This document shows positions 5,246 through 12,562 of a stretch of DNA of 12,694 bases, piece by piece (position 1 is the first letter of the stretch; the number at the start of each line of letters is the position of its first letter). The stretch comes from UBA7332 sp051648105. Lineage in GTDB: Bacteria > Bacteroidota > Bacteroidia > Bacteroidales > UBA7332. Made by a program: the position numbers and the translations under genes. The notes beneath the pieces were generated by a model, which ran no database searches, was not told the DNA's origin, and saw only the letters and a list, made by a program, of their open reading frames with translations. The stretch spans positions 1-12,694 of the forward strand of contig JBOFEN010000124.1 of the NCBI GenBank assembly GCA_051648105.1, given 5' to 3'.

Positions 5246-6340
5246 TTAAGGTGCTTGCCAGAAGTAATCATTATCATGAGTGAGGGTGCCTTGGTGTCCC
5301 ATCTTGGAGTTCGTGAATCCTATTGGAATAAGAGAGACGTATTTGTTTACTCTGTTGCGATAGCGGCTCTCGGGGTTGAATTGGCTATTTATTGCTACTT
5401 GTAGCCAGTATAGATTCTTTGCCATATAGCCCATCAGGTAAAACTCCTTAGTCTGCTTACTTTGGTTGTTCCAATTTGCATCCTCATTCAATACCAAATC
5501 TCTACCATCAATTAACCTCTCTCTTACCTCGTCAATACTTAGTAGATTGCCTTGTTCATCCTTCACATAAGCAGCGAAGGTGGGGTCAATCCATATCCAT
5601 TTCTGTAGACTATCTACCCATACACTATTAATTACGTGACAGTCATTATCGTTCTCATCCATAGGCAGACAAGTAACATATCTTGACTTCCAACCCATAG
5701 AGAGGTATAGCTCATTCAACATAATAGCCAGATGTCTACAGTTTATTCCTTTCCCTGTGGCTTTGTGGTAATGATATAGGTCAATAGAGCTAAACTCCGA
5801 AAGTGCGAAGTTAGATCCATCGTGCCTTACATTGTTATGTACCCAATACATAATATTCAATATCTTGGATACTTGGTCACCACTCCCAGCAATTGAGTCT
5901 AACTTGAAGTAGCTCCTAACATCTCTCAAACGACCATTCTCGCTCTCTTCGTAGTAAAACTTAGGTAATTCTGTAGTGTCAGACTTCTCATATCCTCCTG
6001 CCTCTTTAAGTATCTCAATATATGAAGGCCTACAATCTATTTGAGTCCAAGCTGTATCGTTGTTAATCAATATCAGAAAATCATATTGATTATTAGGTTC
6101 CACTATAAAGGATATGGAGTCGAGGTCTGTAATAAAGGTAACCTCTCTGCCTTGAGTCCTATATATATCTAGCTTCTCTTTGGGCTCAATAATCCAACCA
6201 TTACTAGACAACACATTACCCTCTCGAATGTGAACAGTGTTAGAGCTCGCTCTTACTGTTCTAAGGTTGGAAAGGTCTCTCTCTGCAAATGTTGATAATG
6301 CAGTAGTTAGTATTACAATCGAGACAATTAGTTTTCTCAT
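5246..6340 (-). CDS. Secreted transglutaminase-like protein
   Basis: A 364-residue protein with a signal peptide (MRKLIVSIVILTTALSTFA, about residues 1-19) and a transglutaminase-core domain at roughly 150-260. The cysteine protease-like triad is visible: Cys201 in GINCRHLAIMLNEL, His235 in DCHVINSVWV, and Asp252 in WIWIDPTFAAY. Family members act as peptidases or cross-linking enzymes; the substrate here is unknown. It is probably exported to the periplasm or surface and has no lipobox. Its gene runs towards the acetyltransferase gene. The DNA upstream of its start (6369-6462) is a broken remnant of a DUF3267 gene, and a vestige of a near-identical N-terminus follows the intact DUF3267 gene at 8086. 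It was therefore once the downstream partner of a DUF3267 peptidase gene. With that partner lost here, its own promoter is unclear. Confidence 0.85.
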   Translation of the reverse strand: MRKLIVSIVILTTALSTFAERDLSNLRTVRASSNTVHIREGNVLSSNGWIIEPKEKLDIYRTQGREVTFITDLDSISFIVEPNNQYDFLILINNDTAWTQIDCRPSYIEILKEAGGYEKSDTTELPKFYYEESENGRLRDVRSYFKLDSIAGSGDQVSKILNIMYWVHNNVRHDGSNFALSEFSSIDLYHYHKATGKGINCRHLAIMLNELYLSMGWKSRYVTCLPMDENDNDCHVINSVWVDSLQKWIWIDPTFAAYVKDEQGNLLSIDEVRERLIDGRDLVLNEDANWNNQSKQTKEFYLMGYMAKNLYWLQVAINSQFNPESRYRNRVNKYVSLIPIGFTNSKMGHQGTLTHDNDYFWQAP

Positions 6341-6713
6341 AGTCTATTAGGTATTTATAGTTTCTGACCTATTGAATAAGTCTATAGATATTGCCCTGCT
6401 TCATATGGATGGTCTTTACATAATCGCCACTTCTCTCTTTTCGTAGTGGGTTGATTATCACACTTTTCGATATGAATAAGTGTTAAGACTAAATATGTAT
6501 CCTTTAGCTTATTGATTGGTAGATATATAGATGAAAAATATGATCCAAATCATATTAATGATAAGATGTTTTTATTAATATTGCACGTATAAAGTATCGG
6601 TTCTTAGTAAGTATTGGCTTCTTATACTCAGTAATGCTAAAATACTAATGTTATAAGGAGCCTAAACCATTAGGCGTATACTCTTCCCCTCAAAAAAATA
6701 ACAAATATTTTAT
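6341..6713. other. Divergent intergenic region between transglutaminase and permease genes
   Basis: The 372 bp hold the DUF3267 remnant on the left (6369-6462), then AT-rich DNA leading to the permease. I see a 6-bp hairpin GCCTAA-ACCA-TTAGGC at 6660-6675 in the presumed permease leader, and no exact TAnnTTTG box. No riboswitch family is recognised. Confidence 0.6.
6369..6462 (-). pseudogene. C-terminal remnant of a DUF3267 peptidase gene
   Basis: The minus strand reads IINPLRKERSGDYV, then a shifted frame, then IYRLIQ-stop. The intact DUF3267 protein ends IINLLRKERSSDYVHDHPSE and so on, then IYRRIQG-stop. A single-base deletion after the Tyr-Val codons throws the reading frame off (the DHP.EAG line is still readable in the next frame), and a 2-nt loss restores it. 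Everything upstream of the Ile-Ile-Asn codons is gone. The remnant stops 28 nt before the transglutaminase start, mirroring the order at the intact DUF3267 gene. Confidence 0.82.
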
Positions 6714-7910
6714 ATGGCAAAACGTTTCACAATAAAAAGCCCTTTTTACAAAAACAGCAATGTCGAAGCTGTTCTGTTTTTGGTTATCTTCTTTTTTCTT
6801 TTCGGATACTTATCTAAAGTGATGGGTATGACGAATATGTTGAATACTATCATGAAAACAGCTCACGAGTTGCTATTATGGACAGTATTCTATATTATGG
6901 GTATCACTGTTCTTATGGGTGCTTTAGGTCGCCTGCTGTTGGAATTTGGGGTCGTAACACTTTTGGAGAGAATATTGTCTCCACTTATGAGACCTCTTTA
7001 CAATCTTCCAGGCAGAAGTGCTTTGGCGGGTGTTATGACATTCTTGTCAGACAATCCAGCAATCATAAGTCTAGCATATGACAAGAAATTTAGTAGTCAT
7101 TTCAAGCAGAGAGAGCTTGTATCTTTGACAAACTTCGGTACAGCCTTCGGGATGGGTATTATCGTTATTACTTTCATGGTTTCATTGGATGTGCCAGGTC
7201 TTGAGGGTGGGACGTTTACTCCTGCACTTATTGGTCTTGCTGGAGCTATAATAGGTTCTATAGTATCTACACGTCTTATGCAGTATTTTACAAAGGCAGA
7301 TTTTGCTGAGATAGATGCCAAAGGAACTCTCGCAGAACAGGAGAAAGGAGATGATAATGGAATCACTGAATTAGTTATAGAGGGGAGTGATCAGAAAGGA
7401 TATTTCTTGAGATTTATAAATGCATTGCTTGATGGAGGTAAGTCAGGAGTCGACTTAGGAATGGCAGTTATTCCAGGGGTACTTATTATATGTACTATGG
7501 TGATGATGATTTCAAGTGGTCCTTCAGGAGCTAATGGAGAGTATACTGGTGCTGCATTTGAAGGTGTGCCTATCCTTACTACATTAGCTGGTAAGATAGA
7601 TTGGTTGTTTAAAGCACTATTTGGATTCTCAAACCCAGAGTTCGTAGCATTCCCTATCACATCTCTTGGAGCTGTTGGTGCGGCACTTACTCTTGCAAAA
7701 GGTTTTGAACTTAAAGGTATTCTTGATGGAAATGCTATTGCGGTGTTTACAGCTATGGGTATGTGTTGGAGTGGTTATTTGAGTACTCATACTGCTATGC
7801 TTGATACTTTAGGTTATAGAAATCTAACATCTAAGGCTTTGTTCTCACATACAATAGGTGGTCTCATGGCTGGTATATCAGCACACTATATCTATATTTT
7901 ATTTTTCTAA
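6714..7910 (+). CDS. Gate-domain (nucleoside-recognition) membrane protein, CD0519/CD1768-like
   Basis: A 398-residue polytopic inner-membrane protein with about eight to ten hydrophobic segments (for example residues 17-35, 52-75, 143-157, 170-186, 248-268, 341-355, 375-397). Its two halves carry related re-entrant-like motifs, LSDNPAIISLAYDKKF (111-126) and GFSNPEFVAFPITSLGAVGA (304-323). This is the hallmark of the Gate/nucleoside-recognition superfamily that includes spore-maturation and YjiH-type proteins. The best match from memory is the 'CD0519/CD1768 family membrane protein' group. A polar cytoplasmic linker lies at about 195-230. Substrate and direction of transport are not known. 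It is a single plus-strand gene wedged between the two halves of a split DUF3267-transglutaminase unit, which hints that it arrived later or that the flanks were duplicated around it. Confidence 0.8.
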   Translation: MAKRFTIKSPFYKNSNVEAVLFLVIFFFLFGYLSKVMGMTNMLNTIMKTAHELLLWTVFYIMGITVLMGALGRLLLEFGVVTLLERILSPLMRPLYNLPGRSALAGVMTFLSDNPAIISLAYDKKFSSHFKQRELVSLTNFGTAFGMGIIVITFMVSLDVPGLEGGTFTPALIGLAGAIIGSIVSTRLMQYFTKADFAEIDAKGTLAEQEKGDDNGITELVIEGSDQKGYFLRFINALLDGGKSGVDLGMAVIPGVLIICTMVMMISSGPSGANGEYTGAAFEGVPILTTLAGKIDWLFKALFGFSNPEFVAFPITSLGAVGAALTLAKGFELKGILDGNAIAVFTAMGMCWSGYLSTHTAMLDTLGYRNLTSKALFSHTIGGLMAGISAHYIYILFF

Positions 7911-7996
7911 GCGATAGATAATGATTAGTATAAAGTATACTGGTTGTAACTCTTATCGGGTTTGAATTCTATTTCAATATAGCGCATTACCTTACC

Positions 7997-8086
7997 TTAT
8001 TTGATTAGAGTTTGTACGGCTCTTATTTTGCATAGTATTGATAATGCAGTTGCAAGCAATACAGGGGTAACGATTAATCTTCTCAT
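7997..8086 (-). pseudogene. Vestigial N-terminus of a transglutaminase-like gene
   Basis: Starting at an ATG 13 nt after the stop of the intact DUF3267 gene, the minus strand encodes MRRLIVTPVLLATALSILC and ten more residues before a stop. The signal peptide of the intact transglutaminase is MRKLIVSIVILTTALSTFA, identical at 11 of 19 positions with no gap. The DNA alignment is also ungapped across this stretch (TTGATAATGCAGT and TTCTCATAGTC are shared). The catalytic part is absent, so this is a truncated leftover. It might still be translated into a 29-residue hydrophobic peptide. Confidence 0.72.
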
Positions 8087-8108
8087 AGTCGATTAATCGT
8101 TACCCCTG
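8062..8108. repeat. Perfect 18-bp inverted repeat at the DUF3267 stop
   Basis: CAGGGGTAACGATTAATC (8062-8079) and GATTAATCGTTACCCCTG (8091-8108) form an uninterrupted 18-bp stem with an 11-nt loop. One arm spans the last codons and stop of the DUF3267 gene, and the loop holds the ATG of the transglutaminase vestige. It may serve as a terminator for the minus-strand transcript, although no T-run follows. The homologous spot at 6310-6355 is only weakly palindromic. Confidence 0.85.
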
Positions 8109-8684
8109 AATACGTCTATAGATATAGCATCCCGCTTCAGATGGATGGTCATGTACATAGTCACTACTCCTCTCTTTTCGTAATAGGTTGATGATCATTA
8201 AATCACCGCTAGATGCGATAGTGAAAACAATACCTGTGAGGAGAAGATCAAGAGAACCAATGAATATAGAGATGATGGCGGGTATTATGCCAAGTACAAT
8301 AGGAGCTATACCGCCAATGATGTAATGTTTTACAGTGAGAGGTTCCTTGCAGTGGCAATAGGGTGTTATCATCTTCCACATCATACCAAACCTTATTGAT
8401 TTGAACCCATCCTTTGCAAATCTAGCCCAAGTTATCCCGTGTATCAATTCGTGCAATATAATGCCTAGTATTAATATAAATATAAAGGGAATTGTTTCGA
8501 ATATATCAGATTCAGCTTTTATGCCTCTATTTAGACCAAAATGCTCTGTTGATGCACCCCAAATGAGGTAGTAGGGTATTCCGAAGAGTAGTGATGTTGG
8601 TATTAATAGGAGGATAGCAAATATATTTGCTTTGACAACATTGATAGTTAGGTTTTCCCTGCTGTATTCGTGTAGATCTTCCAT
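8100..8684 (-). CDS. DUF3267 membrane zinc metallopeptidase
   Basis: A 194-residue integral membrane protein of the putative zincin peptidase family DUF3267. There are about four hydrophobic segments: residues 18-42, 64-77 leading into the zinc motif, 121-143 and 147-165. The metal site is HELIH at 78-82 (His78, catalytic Glu79, His82), and Asp161 in SSGDLMI is the likely third ligand. The tail DYVHDHPSEAGCYIY (175-189) is a family-typical ending. The substrate is unknown; by analogy it would be a membrane or secreted protein. It lies 48 bp downstream of tag on the same strand and may be cotranscribed with it. A degraded copy of its 3' end is at 6369-6462. Confidence 0.88.
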   Translation of the reverse strand: MEDLHEYSRENLTINVVKANIFAILLLIPTSLLFGIPYYLIWGASTEHFGLNRGIKAESDIFETIPFIFILILGIILHELIHGITWARFAKDGFKSIRFGMMWKMITPYCHCKEPLTVKHYIIGGIAPIVLGIIPAIISIFIGSLDLLLTGIVFTIASSGDLMIINLLRKERSSDYVHDHPSEAGCYIYRRIQG

Positions 8685-8732
8685 ATTATTGATTGTTGGG
8701 TTAATGATTCTAATTACAGAGAATAAGTGTTA

Positions 8733-9299
8733 CTACTTACATCTACACCCGACTAAGTGGTCATTAATAAACCCAGAGGCTTGAAGATGAGCGTAACAGA
8801 TTGTAGATCCAAAGAACTTGAATCCTCGTCTCTTCATATCCTTACTCATAGCGTCAGACTCTGGTGATGTCACACCTATCTCACTAAGCTTCTGGGGGCT
8901 ATTGATAATAGGGCTATTATTGGGGAAGAAAGATAGGGTGTAGTTGTAGAAACTACCAAACTCTTTCTGAATCTCCATGAATAGTCTTGCATTTGTAATT
9001 GTAGACTTGATCTTAAGCCTATTCCTAACTATACCCTCAAAGAGTACCAACCTCTCAACATCCTCCTCGGTAAGTTTTGCCACCTGTTCGACATTGAAAT
9101 CACAGAATGCAGCCCTATACCCCTCGCGCTTTCTCAAAATAGTTATCCAACTAAGACCAGCTTGAGCCGTCTCTAGAAGTAGAAACTCAAACAGTCTCTT
9201 CTCATCTTTGATCAGTTTTCCCCACTCATTGTCGTGGTATGCAACATAAAGTGGATCGGTACCGCACCAACCACAGCGTCTATCTACTAAATCTTCCAT
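8733..9299 (-). CDS. tag: DNA-3-methyladenine glycosylase I
   Basis: A 188-residue cytoplasmic base-excision repair enzyme that removes 3-methyladenine from alkylated DNA. The zinc-binding residues of the Tag family are all present: Cys9 (RRCGWCG), His22 (AYHDNEWG), His181 and Cys185 (NDHLVGCRC). Glu43 in LLLETAQAGLSW is the conserved pocket residue, followed by ITILRKREGYR. Length and order match E. coli Tag closely, apart from a short N-terminal MEDLVD extension. The start at 9299 lies in an A-rich leader. It is the first gene of a minus-strand pair with the DUF3267 peptidase. No alkylation-response (Ada-type) regulator is in the window. Confidence 0.96.
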   Translation of the reverse strand: MEDLVDRRCGWCGTDPLYVAYHDNEWGKLIKDEKRLFEFLLLETAQAGLSWITILRKREGYRAAFCDFNVEQVAKLTEEDVERLVLFEGIVRNRLKIKSTITNARLFMEIQKEFGSFYNYTLSFFPNNSPIINSPQKLSEIGVTSPESDAMSKDMKRRGFKFFGSTICYAHLQASGFINDHLVGCRCK

Positions 9300-9438
9300 A
9301 TTTTTTTCTTTCTACTATTTCTACATAATTATCTTATATCTAAACTATTATTGCCACTGTTTACTCATTGGCTGCTAAAGAAAGAGAATTTATATTACAT
9401 AAACTACCCATTTGTCATTGAAGTTTCAGAAAAAGTTG

Positions 9439-9446
9439 TATCTTTG
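9439..9446 (+). promoter_or_regulatory. -7 promoter box of tRNA-Ser copy 2
   Basis: TATCTTTG matches TAnnTTTG exactly and lies 49 bp before the tRNA. A TTTG at 9411-9414 is 24 bp upstream, a little far for the -33 element. The region from this box to the tRNA is homologous to window positions 1-50 (shared TTTG, TTGAGGG and ATCGACT), so both tRNA copies appear to use the same promoter type. Confidence 0.6.
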
Positions 9447-9495
9447 TAAAACAATTGAGGGAAACACTATCCCGAGGTTGTTAGAGAAATCGACT

Positions 9496-9580
9496 GGAGA
9501 GATGGCAGAGTGGTCGAATGCGGCGGTCTTGAAAACCGTTGTACTGCAAGGTACCGGGGGTTCGAATCCCTCTCTCTCCG
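9496..9580 (+). tRNA. tRNA-Ser (anticodon UGA), copy 2
   Basis: Identical in all 85 bases to copy 1 (51-135), with the same TGA anticodon, long variable arm and discriminator G, and no encoded CCA. Together with seven or so bases before it and the whole terminator it forms a 135-bp exact direct repeat (43-177 and 9488-9622). The leader upstream is related but clearly diverged, so the duplication is either old and kept identical by gene conversion and selection, or newly exchanged. Confidence 0.97.
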
Positions 9581-9581
9581 C

Positions 9582-9622
9582 AAAGAGCGTTGAAAACGAA
9601 AGTTTTCAACGCTCTTTTTTTT
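9582..9622 (+). terminator. Intrinsic terminator of tRNA-Ser copy 2
   Basis: The same 16-bp stem with GAAA loop as at copy 1, followed by a T-run one base shorter. Confidence 0.93.
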
Positions 9623-10037
9623 GTATATATGGTTTGGTTTGTCTAGTACAAAAAATTGTGGGGGACATTAAGGTATGATCTATTTTTCTAAATAGTGGCA
9701 TCACGGAGTGTAGTTTTTAGTGCCTAGGTTAAGCTTGTGTCTTCATACAAGGCTATGAAAGTTATCTGCATATTAGTTCTGATTATCCTCAATAATAAAG
9801 CTAAATTCTCTTTCTTTGCATTCAAAATAACCATATCTCTATTTCTGTTTTTAGTAGCTTAACTTAGCTGTAATGAAAATCAACAGCTTGTTGTTCTACT
9901 AGTAATATATACAAGAGCATTAACTATCTATACCATAGAGGACTTAGAAGAAAGAGATTGGGTATTTAACTCCTAATGAGAAACATAAATTATTAATCAA
10001 CAACTTCTATCGGTGAGGTGAATTCACCCAGCTAATT
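9623..10037. other. Intergenic region upstream of the glycoside hydrolase
   Basis: 415 bp between the tRNA terminator and the GH123-like gene. It holds a possible 35-residue hydrophobic reading frame (9755-9862) and, ten bases before the hydrolase ATG, the 12-bp palindrome GGTGAATTCACC (10017-10028). I find no exact TAnnTTTG box and no other gene. Confidence 0.6.
9755..9862 (+). CDS. Possible small hydrophobic peptide
   Basis: ATG to TAA, 35 residues, beginning MKVICILVLIILNNKAKF and ending in a second hydrophobic run (ITISLFLFLVA). Two hydrophobic stretches around a short polar hinge could span a membrane. There is no promoter box or family match, and AT-rich DNA makes such frames by chance, so it may well not be a gene. 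Confidence 0.2.
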   Translation: MKVICILVLIILNNKAKFSFFAFKITISLFLFLVA

Positions 10038-11921
10038 ATGACTACTTACTTAAGATCTATTAAATTACTCACACTTACCATTTTCATATTCTCATTTATT
10101 GGTGCGATGCCAGCTACTACTAAAAATGCTGGAGGATCCTTTGTTGCTACAACGCAAAGCTACCGTCATAGTCAATTTGAACAGGCTAGTATTCTCAACC
10201 AAAAGGAGAAGGGTGCTACTGCTTGGTTAGGGGAGAGGGTTAATTTCCAAATTTATATATGGAGCAGTAGTGAGAATGCTGCTGTTAAGATTTCAAGTTC
10301 CAAGCTTAGTGGTGAGGGCGTCACTACTATATCGCCAAGTAACGTAAAGCTTAGTCTGGTGAGGTTCTTGAGTATGAATACTAAAGATGCTTACCCTACT
10401 GACTCTAGTTCTATTGACCTAGTGCCAGATATGTTAGATCCATATAAACCATTTACACTCAAAAAGAGTGAGATACAGCCAATATGGGTAGGTGTGGATA
10501 TTCCAAGAGATGCAACACCTGGTATTTACAAAGGTGTAATATCTGTGGAGATAGGGCATGAGGTACTATCCTTTGAGTATGATATAGATGTTCTGAATTT
10601 AACCATACCGGAGGTTAAGGATTGGTCTTTTGATCTTAACCTATGGACTCACCCTCAAGCAACAGCTCACTATTATTGTGGTAGTGTTTATGAGACCCAG
10701 TATGCTCATAATTGGAGCGATAGTCTCCCTAAAGGTTTTATGTGGTCAGATGAGCATCTCTCTCTCTATCGTCCAACACTAGAGCTGTTGAGAGATGCAG
10801 GATTAAAAACTGTATTGATTAACCTGATTAAGGATCCGTGGCTCAGCACTTATAAACTCAAAAGTGAGCAACACCAAACTAACTATCCGTACGATGAGTT
10901 GATTCATTGGAGGTTAACCAAAGATGGCTCTTTTAAGTTTGATTTTTCCGACTTTGAGCGGTATGTAAAGTTCTGTTTCTCTATTGGGATAGACCACTCT
11001 ATCGAATGCTACTCAATGCTAACGTGGTTGGTTAGTAGCTACTCTGGTATTAGCTATTTTGATGAGAGTCAGGGGAAAGAGGTCGTTCATAAATTTGAAG
11101 ATTGGGATGAGTATAAGAGTGTCTGGACGCTTTTTATAAAAGAGTTTGTTGATCTGCTGGTTAAAAATGGATGGTTCGAAAAGTGTCGGATTGGAGTTGA
11201 TGAGCGTGGCATTAATAATATACCGCATATAATAGAGGTACTAGAAAAATTCCCACACAATGGTGAGACTCTAAGAATATCAGCTGCTGTAAATAAGACT
11301 CATAGTTTCGATGATCAAATAGCAGTAATTTCTATGCATGGCGGGACAGATGCTATTGTTAATGATAAATGGACCACTGAACAATATGCTAAATGGGCAC
11401 AAGAGCGTAGAGGGAAGGGGTTAAAATCGACTTGGTATACTTGTACTGGTACTTATCCTGGTAATTTCGGTAATTCTCGTCCAGCTGAGAGCCTATTTAT
11501 TGGGTGGTATTCTGCTGCAATTGGGGCAGATGGATATCTGCGTTGGGCTGTGGATAGTTGGAGTGATAATGCGACTAAAACAACCGATAATAAGTTGTTT
11601 GAAACAGGTGATACTTTCCAAGTGTACCCAGGTGATAGGGATGCGAAACAACCTTTTACTCGCACATCTATACGCTTTGAGTTATTACGACAAGGGATTG
11701 TTGATTATGAGAAAATTCGCACTCTTAGATCTCTCTACCCAGATTCATCAAAGGATTTAGATGAGTTACTACTGAGTGTTGTTAGGCCAAAGATGCCTAA
11801 AAGGATAGAGGGTCAATCATCTATCTTGTATGAAGATATCTCAATCAATGACTTCTCTGATATTACTGATTATGCAACTTCGGAGTTGTGTCGTATATCT
11901 AAAAAATATTCAAAAGAATAA
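10038..11921 (+). CDS. Secreted glycoside hydrolase, GH123/DUF4091 type
   Basis: A 627-residue exported enzyme. Residues 1-25 (hydrophobic LLTLTIFIFSFIGAM) form a signal peptide. A beta-sandwich N-terminal domain runs to about 190 (WLGERVNFQIYIWSS at 63-77, PIWVGVDIPRDATPGIYKG at 148-166, family-typical). A barrel domain from about 195 to 580 contains the acidic pair Asp388-Glu389 in RIGVDERG, the position of the catalytic Asp-Glu pair in GH123 beta-N-acetylgalactosaminidases, which use substrate-assisted hydrolysis. WYTCTGTYPGNF (466-477), GWYSAAIGADGYLRWAVDSW (489-508), and RFELLRQGIVDYEKI (546-560) are hallmarks of DUF4091 proteins. The closest guess is cleavage of terminal GalNAc from host or glycolipid glycans, but a different hexosaminide is possible. 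No SusC/SusD, sulfatase or other polysaccharide-utilisation gene is beside it in this window. It is followed by a strong hairpin. Confidence 0.87.
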   Translation: MTTYLRSIKLLTLTIFIFSFIGAMPATTKNAGGSFVATTQSYRHSQFEQASILNQKEKGATAWLGERVNFQIYIWSSSENAAVKISSSKLSGEGVTTISPSNVKLSLVRFLSMNTKDAYPTDSSSIDLVPDMLDPYKPFTLKKSEIQPIWVGVDIPRDATPGIYKGVISVEIGHEVLSFEYDIDVLNLTIPEVKDWSFDLNLWTHPQATAHYYCGSVYETQYAHNWSDSLPKGFMWSDEHLSLYRPTLELLRDAGLKTVLINLIKDPWLSTYKLKSEQHQTNYPYDELIHWRLTKDGSFKFDFSDFERYVKFCFSIGIDHSIECYSMLTWLVSSYSGISYFDESQGKEVVHKFEDWDEYKSVWTLFIKEFVDLLVKNGWFEKCRIGVDERGINNIPHIIEVLEKFPHNGETLRISAAVNKTHSFDDQIAVISMHGGTDAIVNDKWTTEQYAKWAQERRGKGLKSTWYTCTGTYPGNFGNSRPAESLFIGWYSAAIGADGYLRWAVDSWSDNATKTTDNKLFETGDTFQVYPGDRDAKQPFTRTSIRFELLRQGIVDYEKIRTLRSLYPDSSKDLDELLLSVVRPKMPKRIEGQSSILYEDISINDFSDITDYATSELCRISKKYSKE

Positions 11922-11941
11922 CCTGTTAAGGTAGTAAATAT

Positions 11942-11987
11942 GATATAGGGTCGGATTGCTCTTTACTTGCCAATTCGACCCTATATC
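11942..11987. terminator. 17-bp hairpin after the glycoside hydrolase gene
   Basis: GATATAGGGTCGGATTG (11942-11958) pairs with CAATTCGACCCTATATC (11971-11987), 17 bp with one G-U and a 12-nt loop, starting 20 bp after the stop codon. It lacks a clear T-run (TTACTATG follows), so it may be a weak terminator or an mRNA 3' stabiliser. Confidence 0.6.
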
Positions 11988-12038
11988 TTACTATGTATAG
12001 TCCATAACTCCTATTCTGAATTCATAATAAACTTGCCA

Positions 12039-12410
12039 ATTTAACAAATCACTATTAATGAAATGGCAAAATCTCTTCACAGAGTGTTAGTTTTGATGAT
12101 TTCTATCTACACTATCTACACCGCAGGTGGTTATCAGTTTGTTACGGGTGTAGATAGCGATGTAGATAGGGTGTAGATAGGTTTCTATCTACACCAATAT
12201 GTTTTATCTTAAAATTGAGTCTGATATTATCTATTTATGCTGTTTGCTTTAGTCTTTACCCAATCATCGTAATTGTTTATGTAAACAACAGATATAGCAA
12301 CTGTTAATATGAAGCTATGTAGATAGGAAAAAACAGATTTTTTTCTCACAGAGTTTGAAATTTGGGGGTAGTGAATGGATTTTACAAAAAGGGTTAGTGG
12401 TATATAGCTT
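12039..12410 (+). repeat. Structured element E2 (word-array element)
   Basis: Second copy of the element at 826-1197. Shared backbone: ATTTAACAAATCACT at the start, CACAGAGT.TTAGTTTTGATG, TTACGGG before the array, CAGAGTTT and AATGGATTTTACAAA at the right. The array word is GTGTAGATAG instead of GTTGCAATAG: inverted at 12103 and 12112, direct at 12148, 12160 and 12171, inverted at 12185. All are at the same offsets (within 1-2 bp) as in E1. The last two make an 11-bp hairpin with loop GTTT. The right-hand long-range pair is AAGCTATGTA (12312-12321) with TATATAGCTT (12401-12410), again at nearly the E1 spacing. No coding potential is seen. An extra array word (ATGTAGATAGG) recurs at 12317-12327. 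Confidence 0.75.
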
Positions 12411-12420
12411 AGCAAAAAAA

Positions 12421-12452
12421 GATCTGCGTAATCTGCGAGATCAGCGTGAATA
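12421..12452 (+). repeat. ATCTGCG/ATCAGCG short repeat, copy 4
   Basis: Fourth copy of the motif, directly after element E2, followed at 12461-12493 by the same AT-rich ATGAATTATGCATTC stretch that follows copy 3 at 1907-1939. The lead-in GATAATATAATC is missing here. Confidence 0.68.
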
Positions 12453-12562
12453 TTCTTCTTCAATTATGAATTATGCATTCAGCATTATGAATTAAAATAT
12501 TGCTGTCCGGTAAAAGTTTTTTGACGCACAAAAAAAAAGGGTTTGAATCTTCAATTGAAGTG

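Noticed and set aside
6660..6675. Riboswitch upstream of the Gate-domain permease
   Set aside because: Only a 6-bp hairpin is visible; no conserved purine, SAM, TPP or cobalamin riboswitch core is recognisable.
7924..7942. Terminator of the permease gene (AGTATA-AAG-TATACT)
   Set aside because: A 6-bp AT-rich stem without a T-run is too weak to call.
43..9622. Integrative element bounded by tRNA att sites
   Set aside because: The repeat is a complete tRNA gene plus promoter-side homology, and there is no integrase, excisionase or mobilisation gene between the copies. Simple duplication explains it equally well.
9412..9678. Plus-strand open frame of 88 codons
   Set aside because: It reads straight through tRNA-Ser copy 2 and its terminator.
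12227..12463. Minus-strand open frame of 78 codons
   Set aside because: Covers the right half of E2 and the ATCAGCG repeat; residues such as HADLADYADL are translated repeat units, and there is no family match.
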